The notes beneath the pieces are model-generated. The model ran no database searches. It saw only the letters and a program-made list of their open reading frames with translations, and had not been told where the DNA came from. From Flavobacterium sp. CYK-55 (GTDB lineage: Bacteria; Bacteroidota; Bacteroidia; Flavobacteriales; Flavobacteriaceae): a DNA stretch of 64,000 nucleotides. Position 1 is the stretch's first letter, and the number at the start of each line of letters is the position of its first letter. Positions 53,741-62,230 of this stretch are shown one piece after another. Made by a program: the position numbers and the translations under genes. The stretch covers positions 62,001 through 126,000 of the forward strand of contig NZ_JAHCDK010000003.1 in NCBI RefSeq assembly GCF_018413465.1, given 5' to 3'.

Positions 53741-54133
53741 ATGGGTCTATTTTCTTTTTTATCCGGATCAAATTCAAACGATGATGCGCCGCAGTTTGCT
53801 TGGAAGTCACTCGAAGATATAGCCACGCTTGAAGCCATTATTGAAGCTTCATCAAACAAGCCGGCCGTGATTTTTAAACACAGCACGCGTTGCGGTATCA
53901 GTAAAATGGCGCTCAAACAATTTGAAAAAGAATATCCGAAAAATCATGAGGATGATTTGTATTTATTGGATTTATTAGAGCATAGAGAGATTTCTAATGC
54001 TATAGCTGAAAAGTTCAACGTGGTGCATCAGTCACCGCAAGTGTTGGTGGTGCGCAACGGGCATTCAGTGTATGATGCTTCGCACAGCCTCATTGATGCA
54101 GCCACTACTCAGCGCATACTGCATACGCGTTAG
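53741..54133 (+). CDS. ytxJ: Bacillithiol system redox protein YtxJ (monothiol bacilliredoxin)
   Basis: A 130-aa thioredoxin-fold protein with VIFKHSTRCGISKMAL (single active-site Cys), LYLLDLLEHREISN and HQSPQVLVVRNGHSVYDASH (cis-Pro region). YtxJ/BrxC proteins remove bacillithiol from S-bacillithiolated proteins. Divergent from clpB. Confidence 0.92.
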   Translation: MGLFSFLSGSNSNDDAPQFAWKSLEDIATLEAIIEASSNKPAVIFKHSTRCGISKMALKQFEKEYPKNHEDDLYLLDLLEHREISNAIAEKFNVVHQSPQVLVVRNGHSVYDASHSLIDAATTQRILHTR

Positions 54134-54175
54134 GGATAGAGGCCAGCACCGCGTGCAGCCGAAAGCCCGGCCGTT
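54129..54175 (+). other. Structured intergenic element overlapping the ytxJ stop
   Basis: TAGGGATAGAGGCCAGCACC, then GCG, then TGCAGCCGAAAGCCCGGCC: an outer GGG...CCC-type frame and inner GCA/TGC pairing. It resembles a recurrent element after flavobacterial genes and, loosely, the minus-strand element at 55963-56041. Possibly a small structured RNA segment. Recognised from memory, not from a search. Confidence 0.35.
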
Positions 54176-54262
54176 GCGGAGTGAAAAAGAATAGTTTAAC
54201 TGACTGTTGTAGCGATGAGCCAACGTTGAGCAAGCCAATGTGAAAGGCAACGCCCCAAAAAT

Positions 54263-54297
54263 AAAAAAGCCACTAAAGATCAAATTTAGTGGCTTTG
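54263..54297. terminator. Bidirectional terminator
   Basis: AAAGCCACTAAA pairs with TTTAGTGGCTTT (12-bp perfect stem), 130 bp after ytxJ and just beyond the end of the convergent 54309 gene. Confidence 0.85.
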
Positions 54298-54308
54298 TGA
54301 TTTAATGA

Positions 54309-54554
54309 CTAGAGGTTGGCTCTATATTGATTGCGCCTCTGATACAGGTGAGCAATGGTGTCGTTGACATCTCTGAGCAAAGGCGTGAGGGTAACGATTT
54401 TTCCGTGTAAGTCACGTGTGAACTGCTTCTGACAAGTTTTGCAATGGTACTCTTCAAAATGCAAGGTGATTTTTCTGAGTAATTTGAGTCGGTGGCCAAA
54501 CCAGCTGCAGTAAAGACTGGTGTCGCTCCTAGGGTTTTGGTGATCAGGGTGCAT
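54309..54554 (-). CDS. Small zinc-ribbon-like conserved protein, 81 aa
   Basis: The sequence has CSWFGH near residue 16 and EYHCKTCQKQFTRDLHGK with a CxxC pair, then TPLLRDVNDTIAHLYQRR. This matches a short family seen across Flavobacterium, sometimes mislabelled as phage protein. The Cys and His positions suggest zinc binding. Function unknown. Confidence 0.75.
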   Translation of the reverse strand: MHPDHQNPRSDTSLYCSWFGHRLKLLRKITLHFEEYHCKTCQKQFTRDLHGKIVTLTPLLRDVNDTIAHLYQRRNQYRANL

Positions 54555-54710
54555 AGTATCAGTGTTTAAAAATGGGTTAAGTTTTTAAAATAGCTATAGT
54601 AGTCGTGGGGCAACACGAATCTGAAACAATATAAAGAAACAATACCCTAACTGATTTTCAACGATTTGTGTGTTAAAGTTTGTCAAGCCTTGTGAATGCT
54701 CATTTGGCGA

Positions 54711-54744
54711 ATAAAAAAAAACGCCTACTCAATTGAGTAAGCGC
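54711..54744 (-). terminator. Terminator of the lipoprotein gene
   Basis: On the minus strand GCGCTTACTC-AATT-GAGTAGGCG is followed by a nine-T run, 25 bp after the stop. Confidence 0.8.
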
Positions 54745-54768
54745 TTCTAACTGGAAAAGTAAGATGAA

Positions 54769-55953
54769 TTATGGGTTGATTTTGTGTTGTTTGATGATGC
54801 TTTTGAGTTTGGCTTTTAAATCTTCGCCGCAATCAAATACCATTTGCTCGTTGCTTGGGAACGGTACTTCTCGGCGGTCAAAATTCGGTAGATAATCTTG
54901 GTCACAAGCGCGTTTATCGCCTTTGTAGCGCGCATAAATGTGTTGAAACACAAACTCGCTGGCCAGCGGATAGGTTTGCAACAACTGCTTGCTTTTTAAA
55001 TCGGTATAATCAATTTTGGCGGTGACTTGTACCGATTTGGTTTGCGTTGATTCATATATATAAGCGCGAATGTTTTTCATGTTGTCTACATAAATCGGGC
55101 GGCCGAGGCTGTCTTTAACTTCACGTCCGCGGTTGTCAAGTAACTTTTTAACGCCGTCTTTGATTTGTTTTTCTTTGATGATTTCTTTCTCGGCAATGCG
55201 CTCGGGCGAAATGTTGATTTGTCTAAAATCAATAGAAACGCCATAACTGTAATCAACGCCTTTTTGTTTGTTGCTGTGAAAAGTGGTCCATTTGTCGTTT
55301 AGGCCTAAAGTGCTAAAATCAAGCAAATCGTCTTGCAACCTTTTCGGAATCACCATTTGGGTTTGATTGGCTGTGCTGACCACTACAAAGTCAGTGCCTT
55401 TGAATTGCGCATCTTTGATGAGTTTATTCACATCTTTATAGCCCGGATTGATCTGATTCAAATAAACCAAATCATCAAAAGCGCGGCGGCAAGCCATTTT
55501 ATCGCCGTTCATGAGCGCAGCCACCGAAGTCAAATACAAATGTTTTGACAAAGCATTTTTACTGCTCGTGATTTGCTCGGTATAATCTTCAAGCGCAAAT
55601 TGTGCGTCGCGGTTTTCTTTGAGTACGCGCAGCGGCAACAACGGACGAATCAATTCTTGTCGGTCGTTGAGTTGTCTATACGTATTAAAAATCGACTCTA
55701 AATTGGCCGGATTCGCATCTTTAAACCAAACGGCAATATTGCGCTGGTCGCGTTCTTTGGCTTTGGCAAAAGCTTCTTCAAGCAACACCACATAGTCTTG
55801 TTTGCCTTTGGCGTTTTTGTTTGAACGCAGTTTGTCCACTGCGGTATAAATGGCATCGTCGTAATTTCCGGAGGCCACGGCTTCGCGGGTTTGCTTGACA
55901 CCACAGGCGGTCAAAGCTAAGGCTGATATAAATAAAAGGAGTTTTGTTTTCAT
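54769..55953 (-). CDS. Large lipoprotein of unknown function, 394 aa
   Basis: From the ATG at 55953 a lipoprotein signal ends in ALALTACGVK, with the lipidated Cys near residue 17. The body is helical with tetratricopeptide-like pieces (SGNYDDAIYTAVDKLRSNKN, KHLYLTSVAALMNGDKMACR) and a C-terminal beta part. Exact fold not recognised; probably envelope-associated. Fifty-six extra upstream codons overlap the structured element and fahA and are rejected. Downstream of fahA on the same strand. Confidence 0.8.
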   Translation of the reverse strand: MKTKLLLFISALALTACGVKQTREAVASGNYDDAIYTAVDKLRSNKNAKGKQDYVVLLEEAFAKAKERDQRNIAVWFKDANPANLESIFNTYRQLNDRQELIRPLLPLRVLKENRDAQFALEDYTEQITSSKNALSKHLYLTSVAALMNGDKMACRRAFDDLVYLNQINPGYKDVNKLIKDAQFKGTDFVVVSTANQTQMVIPKRLQDDLLDFSTLGLNDKWTTFHSNKQKGVDYSYGVSIDFRQINISPERIAEKEIIKEKQIKDGVKKLLDNRGREVKDSLGRPIYVDNMKNIRAYIYESTQTKSVQVTAKIDYTDLKSKQLLQTYPLASEFVFQHIYARYKGDKRACDQDYLPNFDRREVPFPSNEQMVFDCGEDLKAKLKSIIKQHKINP

Positions 55954-55962
55954 ATTTTTTTT

Positions 55963-56041
55963 GAAGCTATTTCTTGCTATCCGCTGTAGCTTGTGCACCG
56001 AACCCCGGTGCACAAGGCTGCCGCTTCTATCAAGGCTAGGG
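55963..56041 (-). ncRNA. Flavo-1-like structured element between fahA and lipoprotein gene
   Basis: On the minus strand it begins CCCTAGCCTTGATAGAAGCG, has a perfect 10-bp stem (TTGTGCACCG/CGGTGCACAA, loop GGGTT) and ends AGCGGATAGCAAGAAATAGC. AGAAGCGGC...AGCGGATAGC is the frame I recall for the flavo-1 RNA motif of Bacteroidota. No covariance search was run. It lies 15 bp after the fahA stop and 9 bp before the lipoprotein ATG. Confidence 0.55.
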
Positions 56042-56056
56042 CATTTGTCAAGTTGA

Positions 56057-57340
56057 TTATTTGCGTACAAATGGCGGCAACAGTTTGCTTGAAACTTCGC
56101 CAAAACCAATGCGTACTTCATTGTTTTTGCAATATCCTTTCATGATCACCGTATCATTGTCATTGATGAATTTGCGCTCTGTTCCGTCTTGCATTTTGAT
56201 CGGGTTTTTACCGTTCCAAGTGAGTTCGAGCATTGAGCCGTAACTGTCGGGTGTTGGCCCAGAAATAGTTCCGGAGCCCATCATATCGCCTGAGTTTACG
56301 CGGCAACCGTTTGAGGTATGATGCGCGAGCTGTTGGCTCATAGACCAATACATATATTTAAAGTTTGATTGCGAAACCACCGTGGGTGCAACATTTTCTG
56401 GCGCAATCGAAACTTCTAAGTGAATATCATAAGCGTGTTTGCCTTTTTGTTGCAAATAGGGCAGTGGGTTCGGGTCTTGTTTTGGGCCTTTGGTTCTAAA
56501 AGGTTCCAAGGCATCCATGGTCACAATCCACGGCGATATTGAGCTGGCAAAGTTCTTGGCCAAAAACGGCCCAAGCGGAACGTATTCCCATTTCTGAATA
56601 TCGCGGGCGCTCCAATCGTTGAGCAATACCATCCCGAAAATATAATCTTCGGCTTCATGCACCGGAATGTTTTCGCCCATAATGTTGGCATCGGTGGTAA
56701 TAAAAGCCATTTCTAATTCAAAATCAATCGAGCGCGACGGTCCAAAAACAGGTGTTGTCTCTCCGTTGGGTAAAATTTGTCCCATCGGTCTGTGCACCGG
56801 AATGCCCGAAGGCACAATCGTTGAACTTCGGCCGTGATATCCCACCGGAATGTGTAGCCAATTGGGCAACAAAGCATTCGCCGGATCTCTGAACATCATC
56901 CCTACATTGGTGGCGTGTTCTTTACTCGAATAAAAATCGGTATAATCGCCAATGAGCACCGGAAGCTGCATCTCTACTTCATCTACCGGGCAAACCACCA
57001 CTGCTTTGTGCGCAGTGTTTTCGCGCAATTTTGGGTTTTCGGCATCAAAAATTTCAGCAATGCGATCCCGCACCAAGCGCCAGGTTTTTTTTCCGTCAGA
57101 GATAAAATCGTTGAGCGTGTCTTGCATGAACATATCATCGGTAAGTTCGATACCTTCAAAATAGCCCAGTTGTTGCAAAGCGCCCAAATCAATGGCGTGA
57201 TCGCCAATACGCGAACCAATGGTGATTACGTCGTCTTTGGTAATGAATACGCCAAAAGGAATATTTTGAATGGGGAAGTCGGAGTTTTCTGGAACTGAAA
57301 GCCAAGATTTTCTCTTCGGATTATTAGCGGTTGTGGGCAT
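56057..57340 (-). CDS. fahA: Fumarylacetoacetase
   Basis: A 427-aa protein with VGYHGRSSTIVPSG, DFELEMAFITTDANIMG, LLNDWSARDIQKWEYVPLGP (metal-binding Glu and Asp) and MMGSGTISGP, as in two-domain FAH enzymes. It cleaves fumarylacetoacetate to fumarate and acetoacetate in tyrosine breakdown. The related genes hmgA and hppD are not in the window. Divergent from glyA. Confidence 0.95.
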   Translation of the reverse strand: MPTTANNPKRKSWLSVPENSDFPIQNIPFGVFITKDDVITIGSRIGDHAIDLGALQQLGYFEGIELTDDMFMQDTLNDFISDGKKTWRLVRDRIAEIFDAENPKLRENTAHKAVVVCPVDEVEMQLPVLIGDYTDFYSSKEHATNVGMMFRDPANALLPNWLHIPVGYHGRSSTIVPSGIPVHRPMGQILPNGETTPVFGPSRSIDFELEMAFITTDANIMGENIPVHEAEDYIFGMVLLNDWSARDIQKWEYVPLGPFLAKNFASSISPWIVTMDALEPFRTKGPKQDPNPLPYLQQKGKHAYDIHLEVSIAPENVAPTVVSQSNFKYMYWSMSQQLAHHTSNGCRVNSGDMMGSGTISGPTPDSYGSMLELTWNGKNPIKMQDGTERKFINDNDTVIMKGYCKNNEVRIGFGEVSSKLLPPFVRK

Positions 57341-57447
57341 GTGCGTGTTGATTTATTGTTGAAAATTCTGCTACCAAATATATTATTATATGTCAATTAA
57401 ACAAACCGAATTGATTAATTTTGCTCAGCTTTTAACAAATAAATATT

Positions 57448-58722
57448 ATGCAACACGATCAGCAAATTTTCGACCTTATATTAGAAGAACAAGACAGACA
57501 AATTCACGGAATTGAACTCATTGCCTCTGAGAACTTTGTGAGTGATCAAGTCATGGAAGCCGCCGGTTCTTGTTTGACCAATAAATATGCAGAAGGCTAT
57601 CCGGGCAAACGTTATTATGGCGGATGCGAAGTAGTTGATGTGGTAGAACAAATTGCTATTGATCGCGCCAAAGCCTTGTTCGGAGCCGAATATGTCAACG
57701 TGCAACCGCATTCAGGTTCGCAAGCCAATACAGCGGTTTATGCCGCTTGTTTGCAACCCGGAGATAAAATTTTAGGTTTTGACCTTTCGCATGGCGGGCA
57801 TTTAACACATGGTTCACCCGTCAACTTTTCAGGTCGTTTGTACAGTCCGGTATTTTATGGCGTTGAAAAAGAAACCGGTCAGTTCAACTATGATAAAATT
57901 CAAGAAATAGCCGAGCGTGAAAAACCAAAGATGATCATAGCCGGAGCTTCGGCTTATACCCGCGATATGGATTTTGCGCGTTTCAGACAAATTGCTGACA
58001 GCGTTGGTGCTTTGCTTTTGGCTGATATTTCACATCCGGCCGGTCTGATTGCCAAAGGCTTGATGAACGATCCGATTCCGCATTGCCATATTGTGACAAC
58101 AACCACACACAAAACCTTGCGCGGACCCCGTGGCGGTATGATTATGATGGGTAAAGATTTTGAAAATCCGTGGGGTTATACCACTCCGAAAGGCGAGATT
58201 AAAATGATGTCTAATTTATTAGATATGGCCGTTTTTCCGGGCAATCAAGGCGGACCATTGATGCATATTATTGCTGCTAAAGCGGTGGCCTTTGGCGAGT
58301 GTTTGTCTGATGAGTTCTTTAGATATACCATGCAAGTGCAAAAAAATGCCAAAGCCATGGCCGAGGCTTTTGTCAAACGTGGCTATGATTTAATTTCCGG
58401 CGGAACGGACAACCACATGATGCTCATTGATTTGCGCAACAAAGGCATTACCGGAAAAGAAGCTGAAAACGCTTTGGTTCGCGCCGAAATTACTGTAAAT
58501 AAAAATATGGTTCCGTTTGATGATAAATCGCCATTTGTGACTTCAGGCATCAGAGTCGGAACGCCGGCTATTACTACGCGTGGTTTGGTAGAAGCCGATA
58601 TGGAAACCGTGGTTGATTTGATTGATCGTGTTTTGATGAACATCAACAACGAAGAAATCATCGAGCAAGTAGCCGATGAAGTCAACGAAATGATGAGCGA
58701 CCGACCGATGTTTGTTTTCTAG
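57448..58722 (+). CDS. glyA: Serine hydroxymethyltransferase
   Basis: At 424 aa it has [42 protein letters not shown] (PLP-binding Lys near residue 222) and [15 protein letters not shown]. It interconverts serine and glycine with tetrahydrofolate, the main source of one-carbon units. TAATTTTG lies 27 bp upstream as a weak -7 element, without a clear -33. Confidence 0.97.
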   Translation: MQHDQQIFDLILEEQDRQIHGIELIASENFVSDQVMEAAGSCLTNKYAEGYPGKRYYGGCEVVDVVEQIAIDRAKALFGAEYVNVQPHSGSQANTAVYAACLQPGDKILGFDLSHGGHLTHGSPVNFSGRLYSPVFYGVEKETGQFNYDKIQEIAEREKPKMIIAGASAYTRDMDFARFRQIADSVGALLLADISHPAGLIAKGLMNDPIPHCHIVTTTTHKTLRGPRGGMIMMGKDFENPWGYTTPKGEIKMMSNLLDMAVFPGNQGGPLMHIIAAKAVAFGECLSDEFFRYTMQVQKNAKAMAEAFVKRGYDLISGGTDNHMMLIDLRNKGITGKEAENALVRAEITVNKNMVPFDDKSPFVTSGIRVGTPAITTRGLVEADMETVVDLIDRVLMNINNEEIIEQVADEVNEMMSDRPMFVF

Positions 58723-58744
58723 CATATCTTTTAAAAATTAAAAT

Positions 58745-58772
58745 AAGGCTGTCTGAAAAGATGGCCTTTTTT
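58745..58772 (+). terminator. Terminator after glyA
   Basis: Ten-pair stem AAGGCTGTCT/AGATGGCCTT closed by a GAAA tetraloop and followed by a T run. Confidence 0.85.
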
Positions 58773-58846
58773 GTGTATAATTTTAGCATTTTTCAAATTT
58801 AAACGCATATAAATTATTGTACATTTGATGCAAATTATTTCAAAAT

Positions 58847-59440
58847 ATGTCCACGTTTAGATTGCAATTGCCAACCGATCCGCGTTGGGTAAATATCGTT
58901 GAAGAAAATATTGAAGAGATTCTAACTGATCACGCTTGGTGCGAACAAAAAGCGGCTTCAAATGCGATTACCATTGTAACGATTAACTCAGAATATCAGG
59001 ATTTAGTAACCGATATGTTGGCTTTGGCTAAAGAAGAAATTGAACATTTTGAGCGAGTACATGACATCATCAAAAAACGCGGACTCAAACTGGGGCGCGA
59101 ACGCAAAGATGAATATGTGAACGAGCTTGCCCAATATATGCGCAGCAGTAACAACGGAAGCAGAGTTTCAGGTTTTGTTGAACGCATGCTGTTTTCGGCT
59201 ATGATTGAAGCCAGAAGTTGTGAGCGATTCAAAGTGCTTTCAGAAAACATAAAAGATCCTGAATTGGCTGAGTTTTACAGAGAACTCATGGAAAGTGAAG
59301 CTGGGCATTATACCACTTTTATTGGTTATGCACGCAAATACGGACAAGGAATTGACGTTGAAAAACGATGGAGAGAATGGCTTGATTTTGAAGCTAGTGT
59401 TATAGCTCGTTACGGGAAGCGTGAGACGGTTCACGGCTAA
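58847..59440 (+). CDS. miaE: tRNA-(ms2io6A37) hydroxylase MiaE
   Basis: A 197-aa ferritin-like protein with the di-iron ligands in LAKEEIEHFERVHDI, MIEARSCERFKVL and ESEAGHYTTFIGYA. It hydroxylates the isopentenyl group of ms2i6A at tRNA position 37. TACATTTG lies 22 bp upstream of the ATG as a -7-like element with no clear -33. The GNAT gene follows after 24 bp. Confidence 0.93.
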   Translation: MSTFRLQLPTDPRWVNIVEENIEEILTDHAWCEQKAASNAITIVTINSEYQDLVTDMLALAKEEIEHFERVHDIIKKRGLKLGRERKDEYVNELAQYMRSSNNGSRVSGFVERMLFSAMIEARSCERFKVLSENIKDPELAEFYRELMESEAGHYTTFIGYARKYGQGIDVEKRWREWLDFEASVIARYGKRETVHG

Positions 59441-59464
59441 GTTTTTTAGCCAAACAATTTTTAT

Positions 59465-59959
59465 ATGCTCACCACCACACAAGCCACCGTACAAGACATT
59501 CCGGTTATTCAGCATCTTGCTTATGAAACATGGCCCAGTACCTATCAAACCATTTTGATGTTGGATCAAGTTCGTTATATGCTTGATTTATTTTATTCAA
59601 AAGAAGCACTTCTAAAAAATTTTGAAGAAAATCACGAATTTTTAATCATTCATGACAACCAAAAGCCCATTGGATTTGCAGCTTTTCAGCACAATTATCC
59701 TGATGTAGGCCTGATAAAGTTGCATAAATTATATGTTTTGCCATCAGCGCAAGGGTTAGGGGCAGGTCAAAAACTACTTGATGAAGTGACCGAAAAGGCT
59801 GCAATAGCTGGTTCAAAAGCCATAATTCTCAATGTCAATAGGTTTAACAAAGCATACGCTTTTTATCGTAAAAATAAATTTAATGTTATTCAAGAAGTTG
59901 ACCTACCTATCGGTCATGGATATTTGATGCAAGATTACGTTCTTGAAAAAAAAATCTAA
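59465..59959 (+). CDS. GNAT-family N-acetyltransferase
   Basis: The GNAT core is clear: GFAAFQHN, LIKLHKLYVLPSAQGLGAGQKLLDEV (acetyl-CoA-binding R/Q-x-x-G-x-G/A loop) and ILNVNRFNKAYAFYRKNKF. At 164 aa it is one domain. The substrate is unknown; candidates are amino acids, peptides, polyamines or ribosomal proteins. Its stop is directly adjacent to that of the convergent NUMOD4 gene. Confidence 0.92.
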   Translation: MLTTTQATVQDIPVIQHLAYETWPSTYQTILMLDQVRYMLDLFYSKEALLKNFEENHEFLIIHDNQKPIGFAAFQHNYPDVGLIKLHKLYVLPSAQGLGAGQKLLDEVTEKAAIAGSKAIILNVNRFNKAYAFYRKNKFNVIQEVDLPIGHGYLMQDYVLEKKI

Positions 59960-60556
59960 TTACACAATAATGTGTCCCCAGTTCTCTCCGCGCTCAATGC
60001 GTTTTAAATGCGTTTGACTGATGCCGAATTGTTTGGCAATCATTTTTCCGCGGGTTTTTCCTTTAGGGTCTTTAAGCATTTTCTTAATCAACATTACTTT
60101 GGTAGCAGTTAATTTAGGCCCATCAGATTTGATTTTTGATTCAATGGTTTTGGTTCTACCTTTAATAACGTGTGGGCTTTTTTTGTAATGCGCCATTTTT
60201 TCTTCATAGTTTGCCCAGCGCAAATTTTTTACATTATCGTTATCTCTGACATAATCTAAATGCAAAACGTAGATTTGATCTTCAGATGTTTTTGGAAGAA
60301 AATATTTAGCTACTAGTTTGTATACAAAAAAAGACTCTGTTCTGGATTTTGATTTTGATTGGGCTCGTTCTTCAACTGAACGGATTCGCTTTAAAACTCT
60401 ATATCCATCTGAAGTGGTTCCGTTGATGATTTGGCCATCTTCTATTGAATTAGTATAACTAGCTAATCTGCCTCTGTTTGAAACGCAATAATGCTTTTTG
60501 GTGGGTTGATTGAATTCTATTTCTTTGAATTCTTCATCGGGTAATAATCTGAACAT
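59960..60556 (-). CDS. NUMOD4/HNH-like protein, 198 aa
   Basis: YCVSNRGRLASY matches the NUMOD4 DNA-binding motif of homing endonucleases. YVLHLDYVRDNDNVKNLRWAN keeps the His...Asn...Asn arrangement of an HNH nuclease. The C-terminus (LTATKVMLIKKMLKDPKGK, IAKQFGISQTHLKRIERG) is a helix-turn-helix. No host intron or intein is seen, so it stands alone. It is a likely sequence-specific DNA-binding protein, possibly a domesticated homing nuclease; activity is uncertain. Confidence 0.75.
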   Translation of the reverse strand: MFRLLPDEEFKEIEFNQPTKKHYCVSNRGRLASYTNSIEDGQIINGTTSDGYRVLKRIRSVEERAQSKSKSRTESFFVYKLVAKYFLPKTSEDQIYVLHLDYVRDNDNVKNLRWANYEEKMAHYKKSPHVIKGRTKTIESKIKSDGPKLTATKVMLIKKMLKDPKGKTRGKMIAKQFGISQTHLKRIERGENWGHIIV

Positions 60557-60722
60557 CTTTAAGTGTAATTTTAAAACATGGTGGTGGGGTTTTCAATTGA
60601 AAGGCTAAGAAAAGCGGTTGAAGTCAATTAGGGCGTGAACTTTGAAAACCTGTTTCGAGTCCAAATGTATAAAAAACCAGCAGAAAACAATACAGTGTTA
60701 TCTTTTTTTAAAGAAATGTTTA

Positions 60723-61295
60723 TCAATCAACAATAAGAATATCATATTTTTCCAGTAATCCTTTAGCTTCCGGAAGGCTAAATTGAGCTCCTTTGAGTTT
60801 AGTTTTCTCAGGATTTATGCTATAATTGCGACTGGTTCTGAAGTCAGCTTGCTCCAGTTTTGCTTTTTCAAATTCGGCTTTATACAAATCACAATCATCA
60901 AAAAGTGTCTTAGACAAATCTGTTTGCATAAAGTCAACCGAAATTAAACTGCACTTTTCAAAAACAGTATCTCTGAGTTTCAAAGCGTAAAATTTTGAGA
61001 AGTCTAATCGGCAATAAAAAAAACGAATCTCAAAAATAAGCTTGTCGCTCATGGCAAAATTTACATCAATCATTGAACATTCAGTAAACTCAACAGTTCG
61101 CCAGGCGGTATGGTTGATTTTGGCTTGATCAAAGTGGCAATTTTGAAAAACACAATCAACAAACGTTACTCCGATAAAATTCACCCGAGAAAAATGACAA
61201 TTTTTAAAGATGCATTTTTCAAATTCTTTGAGCTTAAGCCAATCATCTTCAAAGGTTTGGTTGGTAAATTCTATTTGAAAAAGGTATGTTGTCAT
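60723..61295 (-). CDS. Pentapeptide-repeat protein, 190 aa
   Basis: Tandem A(D/N)LXX-type units appear, for example CHFSRVNFIGVTFVDCVFQN, CHFDQAKINHTAW, DTVFEKCSLISVDFMQTDLS and CDLYKAEFEKAKLEQADF, which fold into a right-handed quadrilateral beta-helix. Some members (Qnr, MfpA) mimic DNA and protect gyrase, but most have no known role. This one lacks features to decide. No partner is adjacent. Confidence 0.88.
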   Translation of the reverse strand: MTTYLFQIEFTNQTFEDDWLKLKEFEKCIFKNCHFSRVNFIGVTFVDCVFQNCHFDQAKINHTAWRTVEFTECSMIDVNFAMSDKLIFEIRFFYCRLDFSKFYALKLRDTVFEKCSLISVDFMQTDLSKTLFDDCDLYKAEFEKAKLEQADFRTSRNYSINPEKTKLKGAQFSLPEAKGLLEKYDILIVD

Positions 61296-61488
61296 GATTT
61301 TGTTGTAGGAGTGAAAGATAGGGAGAAGTTGGGAGTTTTGGAAACCCCAAAACGAGACGCGAATTGAAACTCGATTTCGAAATAACTTCCTGAAAAACTA
61401 ATCAATATTTTTCTCCGTTTTATCAAAACAAACTGAAATGCTAAAAAGTATTTCTGTTGCAATTCTGAAATGGAAAAACAATTTGCAA

Positions 61489-61569
61489 CAACTTTGTGTC
61501 ATTTTTTTTAAAAATTTTATTTTGACACAAAAGTTGTGTCATTTTTTATTTTTCGAAAAAAATGACACA
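61489..61569. repeat. Two TGTGTCA/TGACACA inverted repeats
   Basis: First pair: CAACTTTGTGTCA (61489-61501) with TGACACAAAAGTTG (61523-61536), one-base bulge. Second pair: TGTGTCATTTTTT (61535-61547) with AAAAAATGACACA (61557-61569), 13 bp perfect. Could be hairpins or regulator sites, but no gene starts just downstream. Confidence 0.6.
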
Positions 61570-61756
61570 TTTTAACAAATCAAAAAAAAAGGTTTGAATT
61601 CCAATCGTTGCGTTCAAATTATTTTTAAAAAACTAAAAAGTTACGCTAAGGAAAAACGAAACTTAAAAATAAAGGGGCATACAACAACACTTGCTAAGCA
61701 CCATGGCTTGATTTTGTTGGCTTTATGTTTGGTTTCTACGAAAAAAATATTATTGC

Positions 61757-62001
61757 CGAGCATACGCTGCTCGCTTTTACGTAGACCGTATAGGAAGTGT
61801 TTTGAATAATCTTGATAGTTTGTTTAAAGAATTGTGCTTCGCAAATTCTATGGTCTTTCTATGGTTTATAATTTTAATTGAGTGTTGTACTTTTAAAGAA
61901 TTATGCTTCGCAAATTCTTTGGGTTTGGGTGATTTGTGGTTGGGGATGTTTTTTTTGAATTACTGGATTGTGCTGCGCACATCCAGCAAAGCTCCGCTTT
62001 G
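61757..62001. repeat. Cluster of five small hairpins, four with a GCTNCGC tip
   Basis: Hairpins at 61757-61773 (CGAGCA/TGCTCG), 61829-61850 and 61897-61918 (AGAATT, one-base bulge, TGC/GCA, loop TTC), 61963-61986 (CTGGAT...ATCCAG, one-base bulge) and 61987-62001 (CAAAGC/GCTTTG). The last four share a GCTNCGC core at the tip. Confidence 0.6.
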
Positions 62002-62017
62002 AAAATACGCTAAAAAC

Positions 62018-62050
62018 AAAAAAACGCTCAAGTGAACTTGGCGTTTTTTT
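62018..62050 (-). terminator. Terminator of tRNA-Arg
   Basis: AAAAACGC and GCGTTTTT with inner CAAGT/ACTTG form a long stem with one bulge, 22 bp after the tRNA 3' end on the minus strand. Confidence 0.8.
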
Positions 62051-62071
62051 GATGTTTAGAGTATTTATTCG

Positions 62072-62145
62072 TGACCTCGACTGGATTCAAACCAGTAACC
62101 TTCTGAGCCGTAATCAGATGCGCTATTCAGTTGCGCCACGAGGCC
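62072..62145 (-). tRNA. tRNA-Arg (anticodon ACG)
   Basis: On the minus strand the acceptor GGCCTCG pairs with CGAGGTC (one G-T). The anticodon stem TCTGA/TCAGA closes loop TTACGGC (anticodon ACG), and the T-arm reads CTGGTTTGAATCCAG. CCA is not encoded. The A34 is expected to be deaminated to inosine by TadA to read CGU/C/A. Confidence 0.96.
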
Positions 62146-62158
62146 GATTTTGTGGGTG

Positions 62159-62188
62159 CAAATATAGGTATTAATAACTATTATGCAA
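62159..62188 (-). promoter_or_regulatory. Promoter of tRNA-Arg
   Basis: On the minus strand TTG-N19-TATATTTG, identical in spacing and -7 sequence to the tRNA-Val promoter, ending 13 bp before the tRNA 5' end. Confidence 0.85.
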
Positions 62189-62230
62189 ATCAATTTTTAA
62201 AAAAAATCAATACTTTTTATCTCAATAAAC

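Larger units (their letters stand above)
61296..62017. other. Non-coding stretch with hairpins and inverted repeats
   Basis: No convincing gene; three short frames (61594, 61802, 61968) have no protein-like pattern. It contains the TGTGTCA inverted repeats (61489-61569), a 27-bp direct repeat with one mismatch (61824-61850/61892-61918) and five small hairpins (61757-62001). Confidence 0.6.

Noticed and set aside
61594-62174. Three short plus-strand frames (71, 66 and 68 codons)
   Set aside because: They run through hairpins, a direct repeat and antisense to tRNA-Arg, with no recognisable protein features.
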